Part shown: piece after piece, positions 9,455-18,009 of the stretch
How the letters are laid out: every line of letters begins with the position of its first letter
Position numbering within the stretch: position 1 is the first letter of the stretch
Assembly (NCBI GenBank): GCA_964460905.1
Contig: CAYWRM010000011.1
Location: 37,253-101,252 of the forward strand
Source of the DNA: GCA-002708315 sp964460905
GTDB taxonomy: Bacteria; Bacteroidota; Bacteroidia; Bacteroidales; F082
Length of the DNA: 64,000 nt
Reading direction: 5' to 3'
Notes under the pieces: model-generated
Told to the model about the DNA's origin: nothing
Databases searched by the model: none
What the model saw: only the letters and a program-made list of their open reading frames with translations
Program-made: the position numbers and the translations under genes

Positions 9455-9844
9455 ATGAAAAAGTTGTTATTTTTCACTATAATTGTTTTAATACCTTTGC
9501 TTTATGGATGCAGGGAGATATTAGTTAAATATTCTGATAATGGGAAAACAGTTCATATGACTGTCGATCAGATATTAAAAATCCAGTTACCTGCTGATGC
9601 AATGTCTGGAAATGATTGGAGGAGAATTGCATATGAAGACACTGTAATTATCAAAACAGGGAAACCTAATTACATGCTTAGTGACGGTAGGTTGGATACT
9701 CCGGGAATTTATAATTTTAGGTTTAAGACTATTGGAGCTGGCACTTCAAAACTTTACATGGAGTATGGATCAAAATATGACTCTAATGAAAAGCCGGTAA
9801 AAACATTTGAGATTGTTGTTATTGTGCATGAAAAAGGAAAATAG
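9455..9844 (+). CDS. Chagasin-like (I42 family) protease inhibitor lipoprotein
   Basis: The 129-residue protein starts with a lipoprotein signal (LIPLLYGCRE, lipobox Cys at about residue 19). The mature part resembles MEROPS I42 inhibitors: a GNDWRR segment in the position of the TTGYSW loop, a GIYNFRFKTIGAGTSKLYMEYG strand pair in the position of the second inhibitory region, and a final FEIVVIVHE strand. Chagasin-type proteins inhibit papain-like cysteine proteases. Here it would sit lipid-anchored in the periplasm or on the outer membrane. It lies 53 bases behind the thioredoxin-like gene on the same strand and may be cotranscribed. The family assignment rests on pattern only. Confidence 0.7.
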   Translation: MKKLLFFTIIVLIPLLYGCREILVKYSDNGKTVHMTVDQILKIQLPADAMSGNDWRRIAYEDTVIIKTGKPNYMLSDGRLDTPGIYNFRFKTIGAGTSKLYMEYGSKYDSNEKPVKTFEIVVIVHEKGK

Positions 9845-9936
9845 TAATTTTAGGTTTCAAGTTTCTCAAACATTCAAACAATAAAACAATCGAACAATTG
9901 AATCATTTTATCATACTATAACTCGCTAATCTTTAT

Positions 9937-9944
9937 TATTTTTG
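9937..9944 (+). promoter_or_regulatory. Candidate -7 element for ffh
   Basis: TATTTTTG matches TAnnTTTG and lies 23 bases before the ffh ATG at 9967. No TTTG is found at the usual 19-21 base spacing upstream, so only the -7 part is supported. Confidence 0.4.
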
Positions 9945-9966
9945 CCACCTAAAAAATTATTAGAAT

Positions 9967-11298
9967 ATGTTTGAAGGATTAACCGACAGACTTGATAGGT
10001 CGTTTAAAATATTAAAAGGTCAGGGTCGTATTACCGAAATCAATGTTGCTGAATCGATTAAGGAAATTAGAAAAGCCTTAATTGAGGCTGATGTTAGCTA
10101 TAAAATTGCGAAAGACTTTACAAGTGATGTTAAAGAGAAAGCTCTAGGTGCTAATGTGTTAACTGCCATTAAGCCCGGTGAACTCATGACAAAGATTGTT
10201 CATGATGAATTGGCATCTTTGATGGGAGGCGAACAGGAGGATATTGATATTAAAGGTAAGCCTGCAGTTATCCTTATTGCAGGTTTACAGGGTTCTGGTA
10301 AAACAACATTCTCAGCAAAACTTGCAAATTATCTTAAATCAAAGCATGGGCGTAGTCCATTGTTGGTAGCGTGTGATGTGTATCGTCCTGCTGCTATCGA
10401 TCAGCTTAAAGTTCTTGGAGAGCAAATAGGAGTGGAGGTGTTTGCAGAAGAGGGAAATAAAAACCCAGTTCAAATTGCTAAAAATGCTATTAAACACGCT
10501 AAAGATAATTCACGGAATATAGTTATAGTTGATACAGCTGGTCGTTTAGCTGTTGATAAAGTGATGATGGATGAAATATCTTCCATTAAGTTGGCTATTA
10601 ATCCAAATGAGATTCTGTTTGTTGTTGATGCAATGACAGGTCAGGATGCTGTTAATACGGCTAAGGCTTTCAACGACAAGCTTGATTTTGATGGAGTTGT
10701 TTTAACAAAACTTGATGGAGATACACGCGGTGGTGCTGCACTTACAATAAAATCAATCGTAAATAAGCCCATTAAATTTGTTGGTATTGGCGAGAAAATG
10801 GAGGCAATTGATTTGTTTCACCCTTCTCGAATGGCTGATCGTATTTTGGGAATGGGTGATATTGTTACTCTTGTTGAAAAAGCTCAGGAACAATATGATG
10901 TTGAAGAAGCACGAAAGCTCCAGAAAAAGATTGCTAAAAACCAGTTTAATTTTAATGATTTTCTAAAGCAGATCCAGCAGATTAAAAAAATGGGTAACGT
11001 TAAGGATCTTATGGGGATGATACCTGGTGTTGGCAAAGCTATTAAAGATGCAGATATTGATGACGATGCATTTAAAGGTATTGAAGCAATAATTTTTTCA
11101 ATGACAGCTGAAGAAAGAGAAACTCCAAAGATTCTTAACGGTTCTAGAAGAAAAAGAATTGCCAGAGGTGCAGGTACAGATATTCAGGAAGTTAACAGAC
11201 TTATAAAACAATTTTCTGAAACCAGTAAAATGATGAAAATGATGACTACCGGTGGTGGTAGAAAAATGGCAAATATGATGAATCAGCTGAAACGCTAA
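9967..11298 (+). CDS. ffh: Signal recognition particle protein Ffh
   Basis: The 443-residue protein has the N-domain helical bundle, then the G-domain with the P-loop GLQGSGKTTFSAKLA (about 107-121), DVYRPAAIDQL, DTAGRLAVDK, TKLDGDTRGGAAL and a methionine-rich M domain (MGNVKDLMGMIPGVG ... MMKMMTTGGGRKMANMMNQ). Ffh binds the 4.5S/SRP RNA and signal sequences and targets ribosomes to FtsY at the membrane. The length and motif order are standard. folD follows 44 bases later on the same strand, so the two are likely cotranscribed. Confidence 0.98.
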   Translation: MFEGLTDRLDRSFKILKGQGRITEINVAESIKEIRKALIEADVSYKIAKDFTSDVKEKALGANVLTAIKPGELMTKIVHDELASLMGGEQEDIDIKGKPAVILIAGLQGSGKTTFSAKLANYLKSKHGRSPLLVACDVYRPAAIDQLKVLGEQIGVEVFAEEGNKNPVQIAKNAIKHAKDNSRNIVIVDTAGRLAVDKVMMDEISSIKLAINPNEILFVVDAMTGQDAVNTAKAFNDKLDFDGVVLTKLDGDTRGGAALTIKSIVNKPIKFVGIGEKMEAIDLFHPSRMADRILGMGDIVTLVEKAQEQYDVEEARKLQKKIAKNQFNFNDFLKQIQQIKKMGNVKDLMGMIPGVGKAIKDADIDDDAFKGIEAIIFSMTAEERETPKILNGSRRKRIARGAGTDIQEVNRLIKQFSETSKMMKMMTTGGGRKMANMMNQLKR

Positions 11299-11342
11299 AT
11301 TCTTATATTTTTTAATTTTTAATCCTTTAAATATTTACAATA

Positions 11343-12239
11343 ATGTCCATACACAAAGCTGCAAAAATAATTGATGGAAAGCTTATTGCTTCAAAAGTAA
11401 AAGACGAAATTAAAGCTGAAGTAGCTGCTATGGTAGATAATGGGAAGGAAACTCCTCATTTGGTAGCTATTATTGTTGGTGATGATCCTGCCAGCCAAAC
11501 CTATGTTGCAAGCAAGGAAAAAGCTGCTAAAAACGTTGGCATAATTTCTTCAGTATATAAATTTCCTGATGATATAACCGAAGAGGAACTGTTAAGTACC
11601 ATAGATTTTGTTAATAATGATGATGAAATTAACGGATTAATAGTTCAACTTCCATTGCCCGATCATATAAATGTTAACAAAGTTATCGAACACATCGATC
11701 CAAAAAAAGATGTTGATGGTTTTCACCCTGTAAATGTTGGTAAAATGGCTATTGGTCAGCCTTCTTATGTTTCGGCTACACCTGCAGGTATCATGGAGTT
11801 ACTTAAGCGTTATAAAATTGAAACTGAAGGTAAACATTGTGTTGTACTTGGCCGGTCGAATATTGTTGGGTCACCAATAAGTATTCTTATGTCGAAGAAA
11901 ACTAATCCCGGTAATTCTACTGTAACTGTTTGTCACAGTAAAACTGTTAATATTGAAAAATATATCAAAGACGCTGATATTCTTATTTGTGCAATTGGGC
12001 AGCCACAAACTATTAAGGCCGATATGGTAAAGGATGGAGTGGTTGTTATTGATGTGGGTATTCATAGGATACCTTCTGATAATAAAAAGGGTTATGTAAT
12101 TGTGGGTGATGTGGATTATGAAGAAGTAAAACATAAAGCATCATATATTACTCCTGTTCCTGGTGGTGTTGGTCCGATGACGATAGCAATGTTATTGAAA
12201 AATACCTTATTAGCATTTAATAAAGACTATTATTCATAG
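11343..12239 (+). CDS. folD: Bifunctional methylenetetrahydrofolate dehydrogenase / methenyltetrahydrofolate cyclohydrolase
   Basis: The 298-residue protein carries the FolD signatures: VGDDPASQTYVASKEKAA (catalytic Lys and Tyr), QLPLPDHIN, DPKKDVDGFHP, the nucleotide-binding VVLGRSNIVGSPIS and the closing TPVPGGVGPMTIAML. It converts 5,10-methylene-THF to 10-formyl-THF in two steps, supplying one-carbon units for purines and formyl-methionine. It is cytoplasmic. It lies 44 bases downstream of ffh; the pairing with ffh occurs in other Bacteroidota genomes. Confidence 0.97.
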   Translation: MSIHKAAKIIDGKLIASKVKDEIKAEVAAMVDNGKETPHLVAIIVGDDPASQTYVASKEKAAKNVGIISSVYKFPDDITEEELLSTIDFVNNDDEINGLIVQLPLPDHINVNKVIEHIDPKKDVDGFHPVNVGKMAIGQPSYVSATPAGIMELLKRYKIETEGKHCVVLGRSNIVGSPISILMSKKTNPGNSTVTVCHSKTVNIEKYIKDADILICAIGQPQTIKADMVKDGVVVIDVGIHRIPSDNKKGYVIVGDVDYEEVKHKASYITPVPGGVGPMTIAMLLKNTLLAFNKDYYS

Positions 12240-12324
12240 GTTTTGTTTTTTACGTTAGAATTAAGAATTGGGACGAAGGATGATCCTTCACAAAAAATTA
12301 ATAATCAAAATCCTGTTTAACGAT

Positions 12325-13590
12325 ATGTATATAATACGTGTTTATACTATTTCTATACTTGTAATGCTCCTGATATATGGAAGTGAATTAAATGCTCAAA
12401 TATCTGGCTGCACTGACAGTAAAGCAAATAATTTTAATCCCACAGCAACAATAAATGATGGTTCGTGCACATATAACGTTACTATTAGTAATCCACATGT
12501 AAAGTATTTGTTGCCTGACGAAATAGATGAGTCATCAGGGTTGGCATATTTAAATGGAAAGTTATGGACAATTAATGATAGCGGAGGATTGCCTGTTCTT
12601 TATGCGTTTGATACAATAAGTGGTCAAGTTATTCAACGAATTACAGTTTCAAACGCTGAGAATATTGATTGGGAATCACTTGCTGCTGATGATCATTATA
12701 TTTATATTGGTGATTTTGGTAATAATTTAGGAAATCGTGATGATCTCGCAATTTATCGCATATTAAAATCTGAAATTCCAATGGAAGGAAATGGAATTGT
12801 TGAAAGCACTAAAATTACGTTTGCTTACTCTGATTATGCTGGTAAAATTGAAAAACGAAAGTTTAATAACTTTGATTGTGAGGCGTTTATTGCTTTTGGT
12901 GATTCATTGTATTTGTTTTCAAAAAACATTGGTAATCAACATACAAAATTATATAGATTACCCAAAACTCCTGGTGACTATGTAGCTGAACTGATATCTA
13001 CTTTCAATACATCAGGATTAATTACCGGCGCAGATATAAATATTGCTAGCAATGAAATTACGCTAATTGGCTATGTTAATCAAAGTTGGGTTCCTTTTAC
13101 GTGGTTGTTGTTTGATTTTGAGGGAAGTAATTTTTTCTCAGGAAATAAAAGGCGAATTGATTTTATAAATATCACAGCTACCCAAACAGAAGCTATTGCC
13201 TATTTAATTGGCAAGCATGAAGTGATTACATCGGAAGGTCATGTGTTGTTTTCACAAACAGCTTATGATTTTAATTCAGGTTTGTGGACTGATGGAAATC
13301 CATCTATGATTTCTGATGTTATATCTGAGAAATTTGATTTCACATTGAGCCCAAATCCAGTAAGTAAAAATAAACTTACAATTGACATTAATAAACTTCC
13401 TGTTGGAGATTATCAAATCGAGGTTTATGATACTCTCGGAAAATTGATAAAGGTTAATAGTTATAAGGTAAGCATAAAGGACGGAGCAAACCGGATTAAA
13501 ATAAAGGTTGGTGATTATAAGCCAGGAACTTATTTTGTGAGGATGATTTCGGGTAATCAAGTGGTTGAAAAGAAGTTTATTAAGAAATAG
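12325..13590 (+). CDS. Secreted beta-propeller-like protein with T9SS sorting domain
   Basis: The open frame extends to a TTG at 12268, but the ATG at 12325 gives a normal signal peptide (MYIIRVYTISILVMLLIYG ... LNAQ). After it comes the Bacteroidota GCTDSKANNFNPTATINDGSC motif region, then a propeller-like domain (SSGLAYLNGKLWTINDSGG, DWESLAADDHYIYIGDFGNN, DCEAFIAFGDSLYLFSKN) and a type A sorting domain (LSPNPVSKNKLTI ... VYDTLGKLIKV ... KPGTYFVRM). The protein is probably secreted by the T9SS and held at the cell surface. The propeller resembles esterase-like or NHL-type repeats, but no catalytic role can be named. Confidence 0.8.
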   Translation: MYIIRVYTISILVMLLIYGSELNAQISGCTDSKANNFNPTATINDGSCTYNVTISNPHVKYLLPDEIDESSGLAYLNGKLWTINDSGGLPVLYAFDTISGQVIQRITVSNAENIDWESLAADDHYIYIGDFGNNLGNRDDLAIYRILKSEIPMEGNGIVESTKITFAYSDYAGKIEKRKFNNFDCEAFIAFGDSLYLFSKNIGNQHTKLYRLPKTPGDYVAELISTFNTSGLITGADINIASNEITLIGYVNQSWVPFTWLLFDFEGSNFFSGNKRRIDFINITATQTEAIAYLIGKHEVITSEGHVLFSQTAYDFNSGLWTDGNPSMISDVISEKFDFTLSPNPVSKNKLTIDINKLPVGDYQIEVYDTLGKLIKVNSYKVSIKDGANRIKIKVGDYKPGTYFVRMISGNQVVEKKFIKK

Positions 13591-13636
13591 TTTCAAAGGT
13601 TACTTAATGAAATGAATGTAACAATAATTGCAGCAA

Positions 13637-14266
13637 ATGCATAAAGACAAGGATATATTTGAGGATGGCAGGAAACTCCCGGTTATGGAAGAGTTTTATA
13701 CCCTACAAGGTGAAGGTTATAACATGGGCAAAGCTGCTTACTTTGTGCGTGTTGGCGGATGTGACGTAGGTTGCTCATGGTGTGATTCAAAAGAGTCGTG
13801 GAATGCGGAACTTTTTCCACCAATTGATGTTGATAGTGTAGTACAAAATGCAATAAATGCACATGCCAATACTGTTGTAGTTACAGGAGGAGAACCATCA
13901 CTATATCCGTTAGATTATCTTACTTCAAAGCTTCAAAGTAATGGAATTTTAACTATGGTTGAAACTTCCGGTGCTCACCGACTATCAGGTAGCTGGGATT
14001 GGATTTGTCTTTCGCCAAAAAAATATTCACCACCTCATAGTTCGGTGTATAATGTTGCAAATGAGCTAAAAGTAATTATTCAGACTGAATCTGACCTTCA
14101 TTGGGCAGAGATGAATGCTGATTTGGTTGCTGAAAATATTCCTTTATTTCTACAACCTGAATGGAGTGTAGCTTCGTCCTTAATGTCATTATTAACCAAT
14201 TATATAATGAAAAATCCAAAGTGGCGTATGTCGCTGCAAAGTCATAAGTATATGGGGATTCCTTAG
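13637..14266 (+). CDS. queE: 7-carboxy-7-deazaguanine synthase (radical SAM)
   Basis: The protein shows FYTLQGEGYNMGKAAYFVR and the QueE-type cluster motif GGCDVGCSWCDSKESW (C-x3-C-x2-C), followed by VVTGGEPSLYPL and LSPKKYSPPH. QueE is a radical SAM enzyme that rearranges 6-carboxytetrahydropterin to 7-carboxy-7-deazaguanine in queuosine biosynthesis. About 210 residues is the normal length for the short QueE type. The frame opens upstream at a TTG (13628), but the ATG at 13637 is the sensible start. No other queuosine gene is in the window. Confidence 0.93.
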   Translation: MHKDKDIFEDGRKLPVMEEFYTLQGEGYNMGKAAYFVRVGGCDVGCSWCDSKESWNAELFPPIDVDSVVQNAINAHANTVVVTGGEPSLYPLDYLTSKLQSNGILTMVETSGAHRLSGSWDWICLSPKKYSPPHSSVYNVANELKVIIQTESDLHWAEMNADLVAENIPLFLQPEWSVASSLMSLLTNYIMKNPKWRMSLQSHKYMGIP

Positions 14267-14294
14267 TTTCAATGATCTTACAGTGTGCGTAACT

Positions 14295-14390
14295 CCTGGA
14301 AGAGTCTTTTTCAATAATTTAGGGGAGTCGTTTTACAATATAACAACTCTTCCAGGTCTTTCATATTTTGGAAGGTTGTTGGAAGGTTGT
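14295..14390. repeat. Intergenic palindromic repeat (family A), between convergent queE and aldehyde dehydrogenase
   Basis: An 11-bp perfect inverted repeat CCTGGAAGAGT (14295-14305) / ACTCTTCCAGG (14346-14356) is followed by GGAAGGTTGTTGGAAGGTTG. Related GACCTTCCAG / CTGGAAGAGTC palindromes occur at 17308-17355, 36510-36546, 54553-54601 and 54628-54657. All are outside intact genes. It may act as a convergent transcription terminator as well as being a repeat element. Confidence 0.65.
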
Positions 14391-15773
14391 TTATCTCATC
14401 AACAATTTCAAAATTTTTAATTTATTTCCATAAGGAGCATATCGGATAGGAATATCAAGCCAGGTTCCTTTATAAACAACAGGCTTTTGATTTGAGAATG
14501 TGTCAAATGAAAAACGCCCGTGATAGCTCCCAATGCCGCTATTGCCAACTCCTCCAAATGGAAGTTTATTACTTGCAATATGCATAACAGTGTCATTTAT
14601 GGTTACACCACCTGCAGAAATGTTCTCAACAATTAATTTTTGTTTTCTTTTACTTTTTGAGAAGAAATAAAGAGCAAGAGGTTTGGGTCTGGAATTTACA
14701 ATATCAATAACTTCAGAGATTTCATTATATGTAAGTACCGGAAGAATTGGTCCGAAAATTTCTTGTTGCATTATAGGCATTTCTAAATCTACATTATCAA
14801 TAATTGTTGGTTCAAAGTACCTGTCATCTTTGTTATAATTACCACCATAATAAATATCAGTATTCTCCATAAGAACAGATAGTCTTTCTATATTGACCTC
14901 ACTTATAATTCTTGGGTAATCAGGGCTTGTGGAAGCGTCTTTCCCAAAAAACTCTTGTATTACGTTCTTTAATTCTTCTAGAAAAACATTCTTTATATTT
15001 GAGTTAATAAGCAGATAATCAGGTGCAATACAGGTTTGTCCGGCATTTAGAAATTTACCCCAGACAATACGTTTTGCAGCTTGTTTTAAATTTGCTTCAT
15101 TATCAACAATACAAGGACTTTTACCTCCCAACTCCAAAGTTACCGGAATAAGTTGTTTTGCGGCTTCCTGCATAATTATTCTACCAACACGCGGACTACC
15201 AGTGAAGAAAATATGGTCAAATTTTAGCTTGAGCAGTGATTGAGTGACTTTTGCATCGCCTTCCAATAAGTGGATATAGCTGGGGTCAAATGTTGTATTA
15301 ATTATTTTTTTTAAAATACTTGATGTTGCTGATGATATTTCAGAAGGTTTCAGGATTGCTGTATTTCCTGCCGATATGGCTCCAACCAATGGTGCAATAA
15401 GGAGTTGGAAAGGATAGTTCCATGGTGAAATAATAAGCACTGTACCAAGTGGTTCACTAACCGTGTAACTTGAAGCCGGGAAATTGGTTATAGGTGTACA
15501 TGATTTTTGAGGTTTCGCCCATTTTTTTAGATGTTTGATATGGTATCTAATCTCCTCAAGAACAAAGCCTGTTTCAGTTGCATATGTTTCAAATTTTGAT
15601 TTACCTAGATCCTTATATAATGCTTCCGAAATTTCGTCTTCATGACTAAGTATTGCCGACCTTAATAGTTTTAGATTATTAATTCTGGTTTTTACATCTC
15701 TGGTTTTACCTGAATAAAAGTAGCTTGCATGTTGAGTGAAAAGGCTTTCGTAAGTGCTGGATTCCTTGTTCAT
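14391..15773 (-). CDS. Aldehyde dehydrogenase family protein
   Basis: The 460-residue protein has the class 3-like (fatty or aromatic aldehyde) dehydrogenase layout: EPLGTVLIISPWNYPFQL, FTGSPRVGRIIMQEAA, the glutamate in TLELGGKSPC (about E214) and the nucleophile in NAGQTCIAPDY (about C248), then EIFGPILPVLTY and LPFGGVGNSGIGSYHG. The hydrophobic-basic C-terminus (IRYAPYGNKLKILKLL) resembles membrane-associating tails in this subfamily. It oxidises aldehydes to acids with NAD(P)+; the physiological substrate cannot be told. A second, truncated copy lies at 17356-17963. An LRR gene lies 44 bases upstream on the same strand. Confidence 0.92.
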   Translation of the reverse strand: MNKESSTYESLFTQHASYFYSGKTRDVKTRINNLKLLRSAILSHEDEISEALYKDLGKSKFETYATETGFVLEEIRYHIKHLKKWAKPQKSCTPITNFPASSYTVSEPLGTVLIISPWNYPFQLLIAPLVGAISAGNTAILKPSEISSATSSILKKIINTTFDPSYIHLLEGDAKVTQSLLKLKFDHIFFTGSPRVGRIIMQEAAKQLIPVTLELGGKSPCIVDNEANLKQAAKRIVWGKFLNAGQTCIAPDYLLINSNIKNVFLEELKNVIQEFFGKDASTSPDYPRIISEVNIERLSVLMENTDIYYGGNYNKDDRYFEPTIIDNVDLEMPIMQQEIFGPILPVLTYNEISEVIDIVNSRPKPLALYFFSKSKRKQKLIVENISAGGVTINDTVMHIASNKLPFGGVGNSGIGSYHGRFSFDTFSNQKPVVYKGTWLDIPIRYAPYGNKLKILKLLMR

Positions 15774-15817
15774 GGCATTTTGTTTTAAATTGGGTAGTTG
15801 TATCTCATATCTTGTTA

Positions 15818-17035
15818 TTATTCCACGATAAATTTCTCTCTAATAATAACTATATCTGAATAGAGCTCAATAATATACATTCCGCTTTCAAGCATGGAAA
15901 TGTCAATCGAACTAGTTATTTTGTTTTTATTTAATACTTCTTGCCCAAGCTGATTGTAGATTGTTACTTTATTAATTGTTTCTATGTTTTCACTAGATAA
16001 AAAAAGTTTGTTTTTTGCCGGATTTGGATAAATGGTGAATACAGGTTTGCTATCATAACCGTGAACGGAAACAAAACAGGCTTCTTCAATTTCTTCTTTG
16101 CTGTTACATCCAGGAGCATTATCAAAAATGCTTATATATCCATTTGGGTTAGCAAGGTAGTCACAAACACTGTTTACTTCACAAGTAGATAATAACGGGT
16201 TTCTTCGTATACCTAGATTATTGATAATAGATGCCGCATCAATATTTGTTATACCTTCAATACTTGATAGTACATGGTTATTATCAATTGTTAGTGAGCC
16301 TCCAATAAAAGTTAAATTGTTAAGTCCTTCTAAATCTATTAATGAACTGTTTGATAATATAGTAACATCCCAGCCAATCGTAGTTAAATTAAATAATCCT
16401 GTTAATGTGGTTAATGCACTTATATCATCATTTTCGCATCCAATGAATAGCCTTTCTCCGATTGAAGTTAAATTGCTAAGCCCAACTAAGTTTAGTAATG
16501 CTAAATTACTGTAAATATCTAGTTCTCCGCCAATTGTAGTTAGACTTTCCAGACCTGTTAAATAGGTTAGTAAATTATTTTCTGAAATACGAAAATACCC
16601 TTCAATTGTAGTTAAATTATCGAGTCCAGATAAATTTGTCAATGAACTATTACCAATAATTTCCAGGTATCCATTTATTGTAACCAGATTGTTAAGTCCT
16701 GTTAAGTCTATTAACTCATTGTTATACCCAATAGCTAAATATTCTCCTATTGTAGATAAATTGTTAAGCCCGGCTAAACTTGTTAAAGCAATATTGCCGG
16801 AAATAATCAGATATTCTCCAATAGAAGTAATAGTGTTTAATCCATTTAAATTAGTTATGTCGGTTTGAGAAATCCAAACTCCCCCCTCAATTTCTGTACA
16901 ACCAGGGTAATCATTTTGGAAATTGTCAATTTCTTCTTGAGTTGTAAATGTAATTCCATAGGGCAAACAGCCTTGAGAAAGAACTGTTGTTTTAATTAAA
17001 ACGATAATCAGTAATAGAAGTGTATATTTTTTCAT
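15818..17035 (-). CDS. Secreted leucine-rich-repeat protein with T9SS sorting domain, paralogue 1
   Basis: The 405-residue protein has a signal peptide (about 1-20), a short cap (GCTEIEGGVWIS), and about nine 24-residue repeats of the type LTSLAGLNNLSTIGEYLAI (about residues 55-275), a small Cys-containing cap (STCEVNSVCDYL ... APGCNSKEEIEEAC) and a type A sorting domain (TIYPNPAKNKLFL ... IYNQLGQEVL ... LESGMYIIEL). Such receptor-L-like LRR proteins are surface-exposed in Bacteroidota; ligand unknown. It is a paralogue of the protein at 18010-19428, made by the tandem duplication, and has three fewer repeats. An inverted repeat covers its start codon (17033-17068). Confidence 0.9.
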   Translation of the reverse strand: MKKYTLLLLIIVLIKTTVLSQGCLPYGITFTTQEEIDNFQNDYPGCTEIEGGVWISQTDITNLNGLNTITSIGEYLIISGNIALTSLAGLNNLSTIGEYLAIGYNNELIDLTGLNNLVTINGYLEIIGNSSLTNLSGLDNLTTIEGYFRISENNLLTYLTGLESLTTIGGELDIYSNLALLNLVGLSNLTSIGERLFIGCENDDISALTTLTGLFNLTTIGWDVTILSNSSLIDLEGLNNLTFIGGSLTIDNNHVLSSIEGITNIDAASIINNLGIRRNPLLSTCEVNSVCDYLANPNGYISIFDNAPGCNSKEEIEEACFVSVHGYDSKPVFTIYPNPAKNKLFLSSENIETINKVTIYNQLGQEVLNKNKITSSIDISMLESGMYIIELYSDIVIIREKFIVE

Positions 17036-17068
17036 AAAAGTTGTTTTTGCTAAGATATAACTTTTATG
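17033..17068 (-). promoter_or_regulatory. Inverted repeat sequestering the start codon of LRR paralogue 1
   Basis: CATAAAAGTT (17033-17042) and AACTTTTATG (17059-17068) form a perfect 10-bp inverted repeat around a 16-base loop. In the minus-strand transcript the 3' arm ends in the ATG start codon. The same structure is present at the second paralogue. A role in translation control is inference. Confidence 0.6.
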
Positions 17069-17140
17069 AAAATATTTAACCTATGTTTAAGATGTTAATT
17101 GCTGTAAAGAAAGGATAATATACGGTTGATAAATAACCAA

Positions 17141-17269
17141 TTACTCTGATCCCTTATAAACTCCTAACAATTCTATAAATCTACTGTCATCAAATAGGTT
17201 TGGAATCAGGTTGATGAGCTCGGTATGTTGGTCGTAATTAAGCTTTAGAGCTGTTTCAATATAAAAATA
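17141..17269 (-). pseudogene. 3' fragment of the TPR gene (43 codons)
   Basis: The frame reads back from a TAA at 17141-17143 and matches the last 42 residues of the TPR protein at 19528-20937, including DQHTELINLIPNLFDDSRF and the terminal ELLGVYKGSE. Similarity stops at about 17269 and there is no start codon. It is the right end of tandem duplication copy 1 and not a working gene. Confidence 0.9.
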
Positions 17270-17307
17270 AGAGTCAAATTCTAATTGAAGTGTCTTATGA
17301 TAATATA

Positions 17308-17355
17308 GCAACTCTTCCAGGTCTTTCAGACTCTGGAAGGTTGTTGGAAGGTTGT
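17308..17355. repeat. Intergenic palindromic repeat (family A), duplicated copy
   Basis: AACTCTTCCAGGTCTTTCAG followed by CTGGAAGGTTGTTGGAAGG matches 14344-14390 nearly base for base, having been copied with the dehydrogenase flank. It lies within about 30 bp of the duplication junction, so the repeat may have helped the recombination. Confidence 0.6.
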
Positions 17356-17963
17356 TTATCTCATCAACAATTTCAAAATTTTTAATTTTTTTCCGTAAGG
17401 GGCATATCGGATAGGAATATCAAGCCAGGTTCCTTTATAAACAACAGGCTTTTGGTTTGAAAAAGTGTCAAATGAAAAACGAACGTGATAGCTCCCAATG
17501 CCGCTATTGCCAACTCCACCAAATGGAAGCTTATTACTTGCAATATGCATAATGGTGTCATTAATGGTTACCCCACCTGCTGAAATGTTCTCAACAATCA
17601 TTTTCTGTTTTCTTTTGCTTTTAGAGAAGAAATAAAGAGCAAGAGGTTTGGGTCTGGAATTTACAATATCAATAACTTCAGAGATTTCATTATATGTAAG
17701 TACCGGAAGAATTGGTCCGAAAATTTCTTGTTGCATTATAGGCATTTCTAAATCTACATTATCAATAATTGTTGGTTCAAAGTACCTGTCATCTTTGTTA
17801 TAATTACCACCATAATAAATATCAGTATTCTCCATAAGAACAGATAGTCTTTCTATATTGACCTCACTTATAATTCTTGGGTAATCAGGGCTTGTGGAAG
17901 CGTCTTTCCCAAAAAACTCTTGTATTACGTTCCTTAATTCTTCTAGAAAAGCACTCTTTATTG
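17356..17963 (-). pseudogene. Aldehyde dehydrogenase, truncated duplicate
   Basis: The frame matches residues about 261-460 of the intact dehydrogenase at 14391-15773 with only a few changes (for example Gly to Val in IGSYHVRFSF). It lacks the whole N-terminal NAD-binding part and both catalytic residues (E214 and C248 of the intact copy). An ATG at 17835 could start a 159-residue peptide, but it would have no active site. The similarity breaks off near 17963, about 45 bases from the LRR stop, so the 5' part was deleted after duplication. Confidence 0.92.
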
Positions 17964-18009
17964 TCTATTGTACTTTGTTTAAAAATAGTGGTTTGAATAC
18001 ATCATTAGC

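Larger units (their letters stand above)
14335..17269. repeat. Tandem duplication, copy 1 (ALDH - LRR - 3' end of TPR gene)
   Basis: This block and 17297-19656 are homologous throughout: the same 3' flank and gene for an aldehyde dehydrogenase, an LRR protein with its upstream region, and the 3' end of the TPR gene. Copy 1 holds the full dehydrogenase but only 43 codons of the TPR gene. Offsets between matching points are 2965 bp at the dehydrogenase stop, 2192 bp at the LRR stop and about 2387 bp at the TPR stop, showing a later deletion of about 773 bp and an LRR length change. Confidence 0.9.

Noticed and set aside
12268..12324. Upstream TTG start for the T9SS propeller protein
   Set aside because: It would put 19 extra residues before a clean signal peptide that starts at ATG 12325.
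13628..13636. TTG start for queE
   Set aside because: An ATG lies three codons later and conserved sequence begins after it.
17356..17835. A 159-residue dehydrogenase as a real gene
   Set aside because: It is the C-terminal part of a duplicated gene and lacks both catalytic residues and the NAD-binding half.
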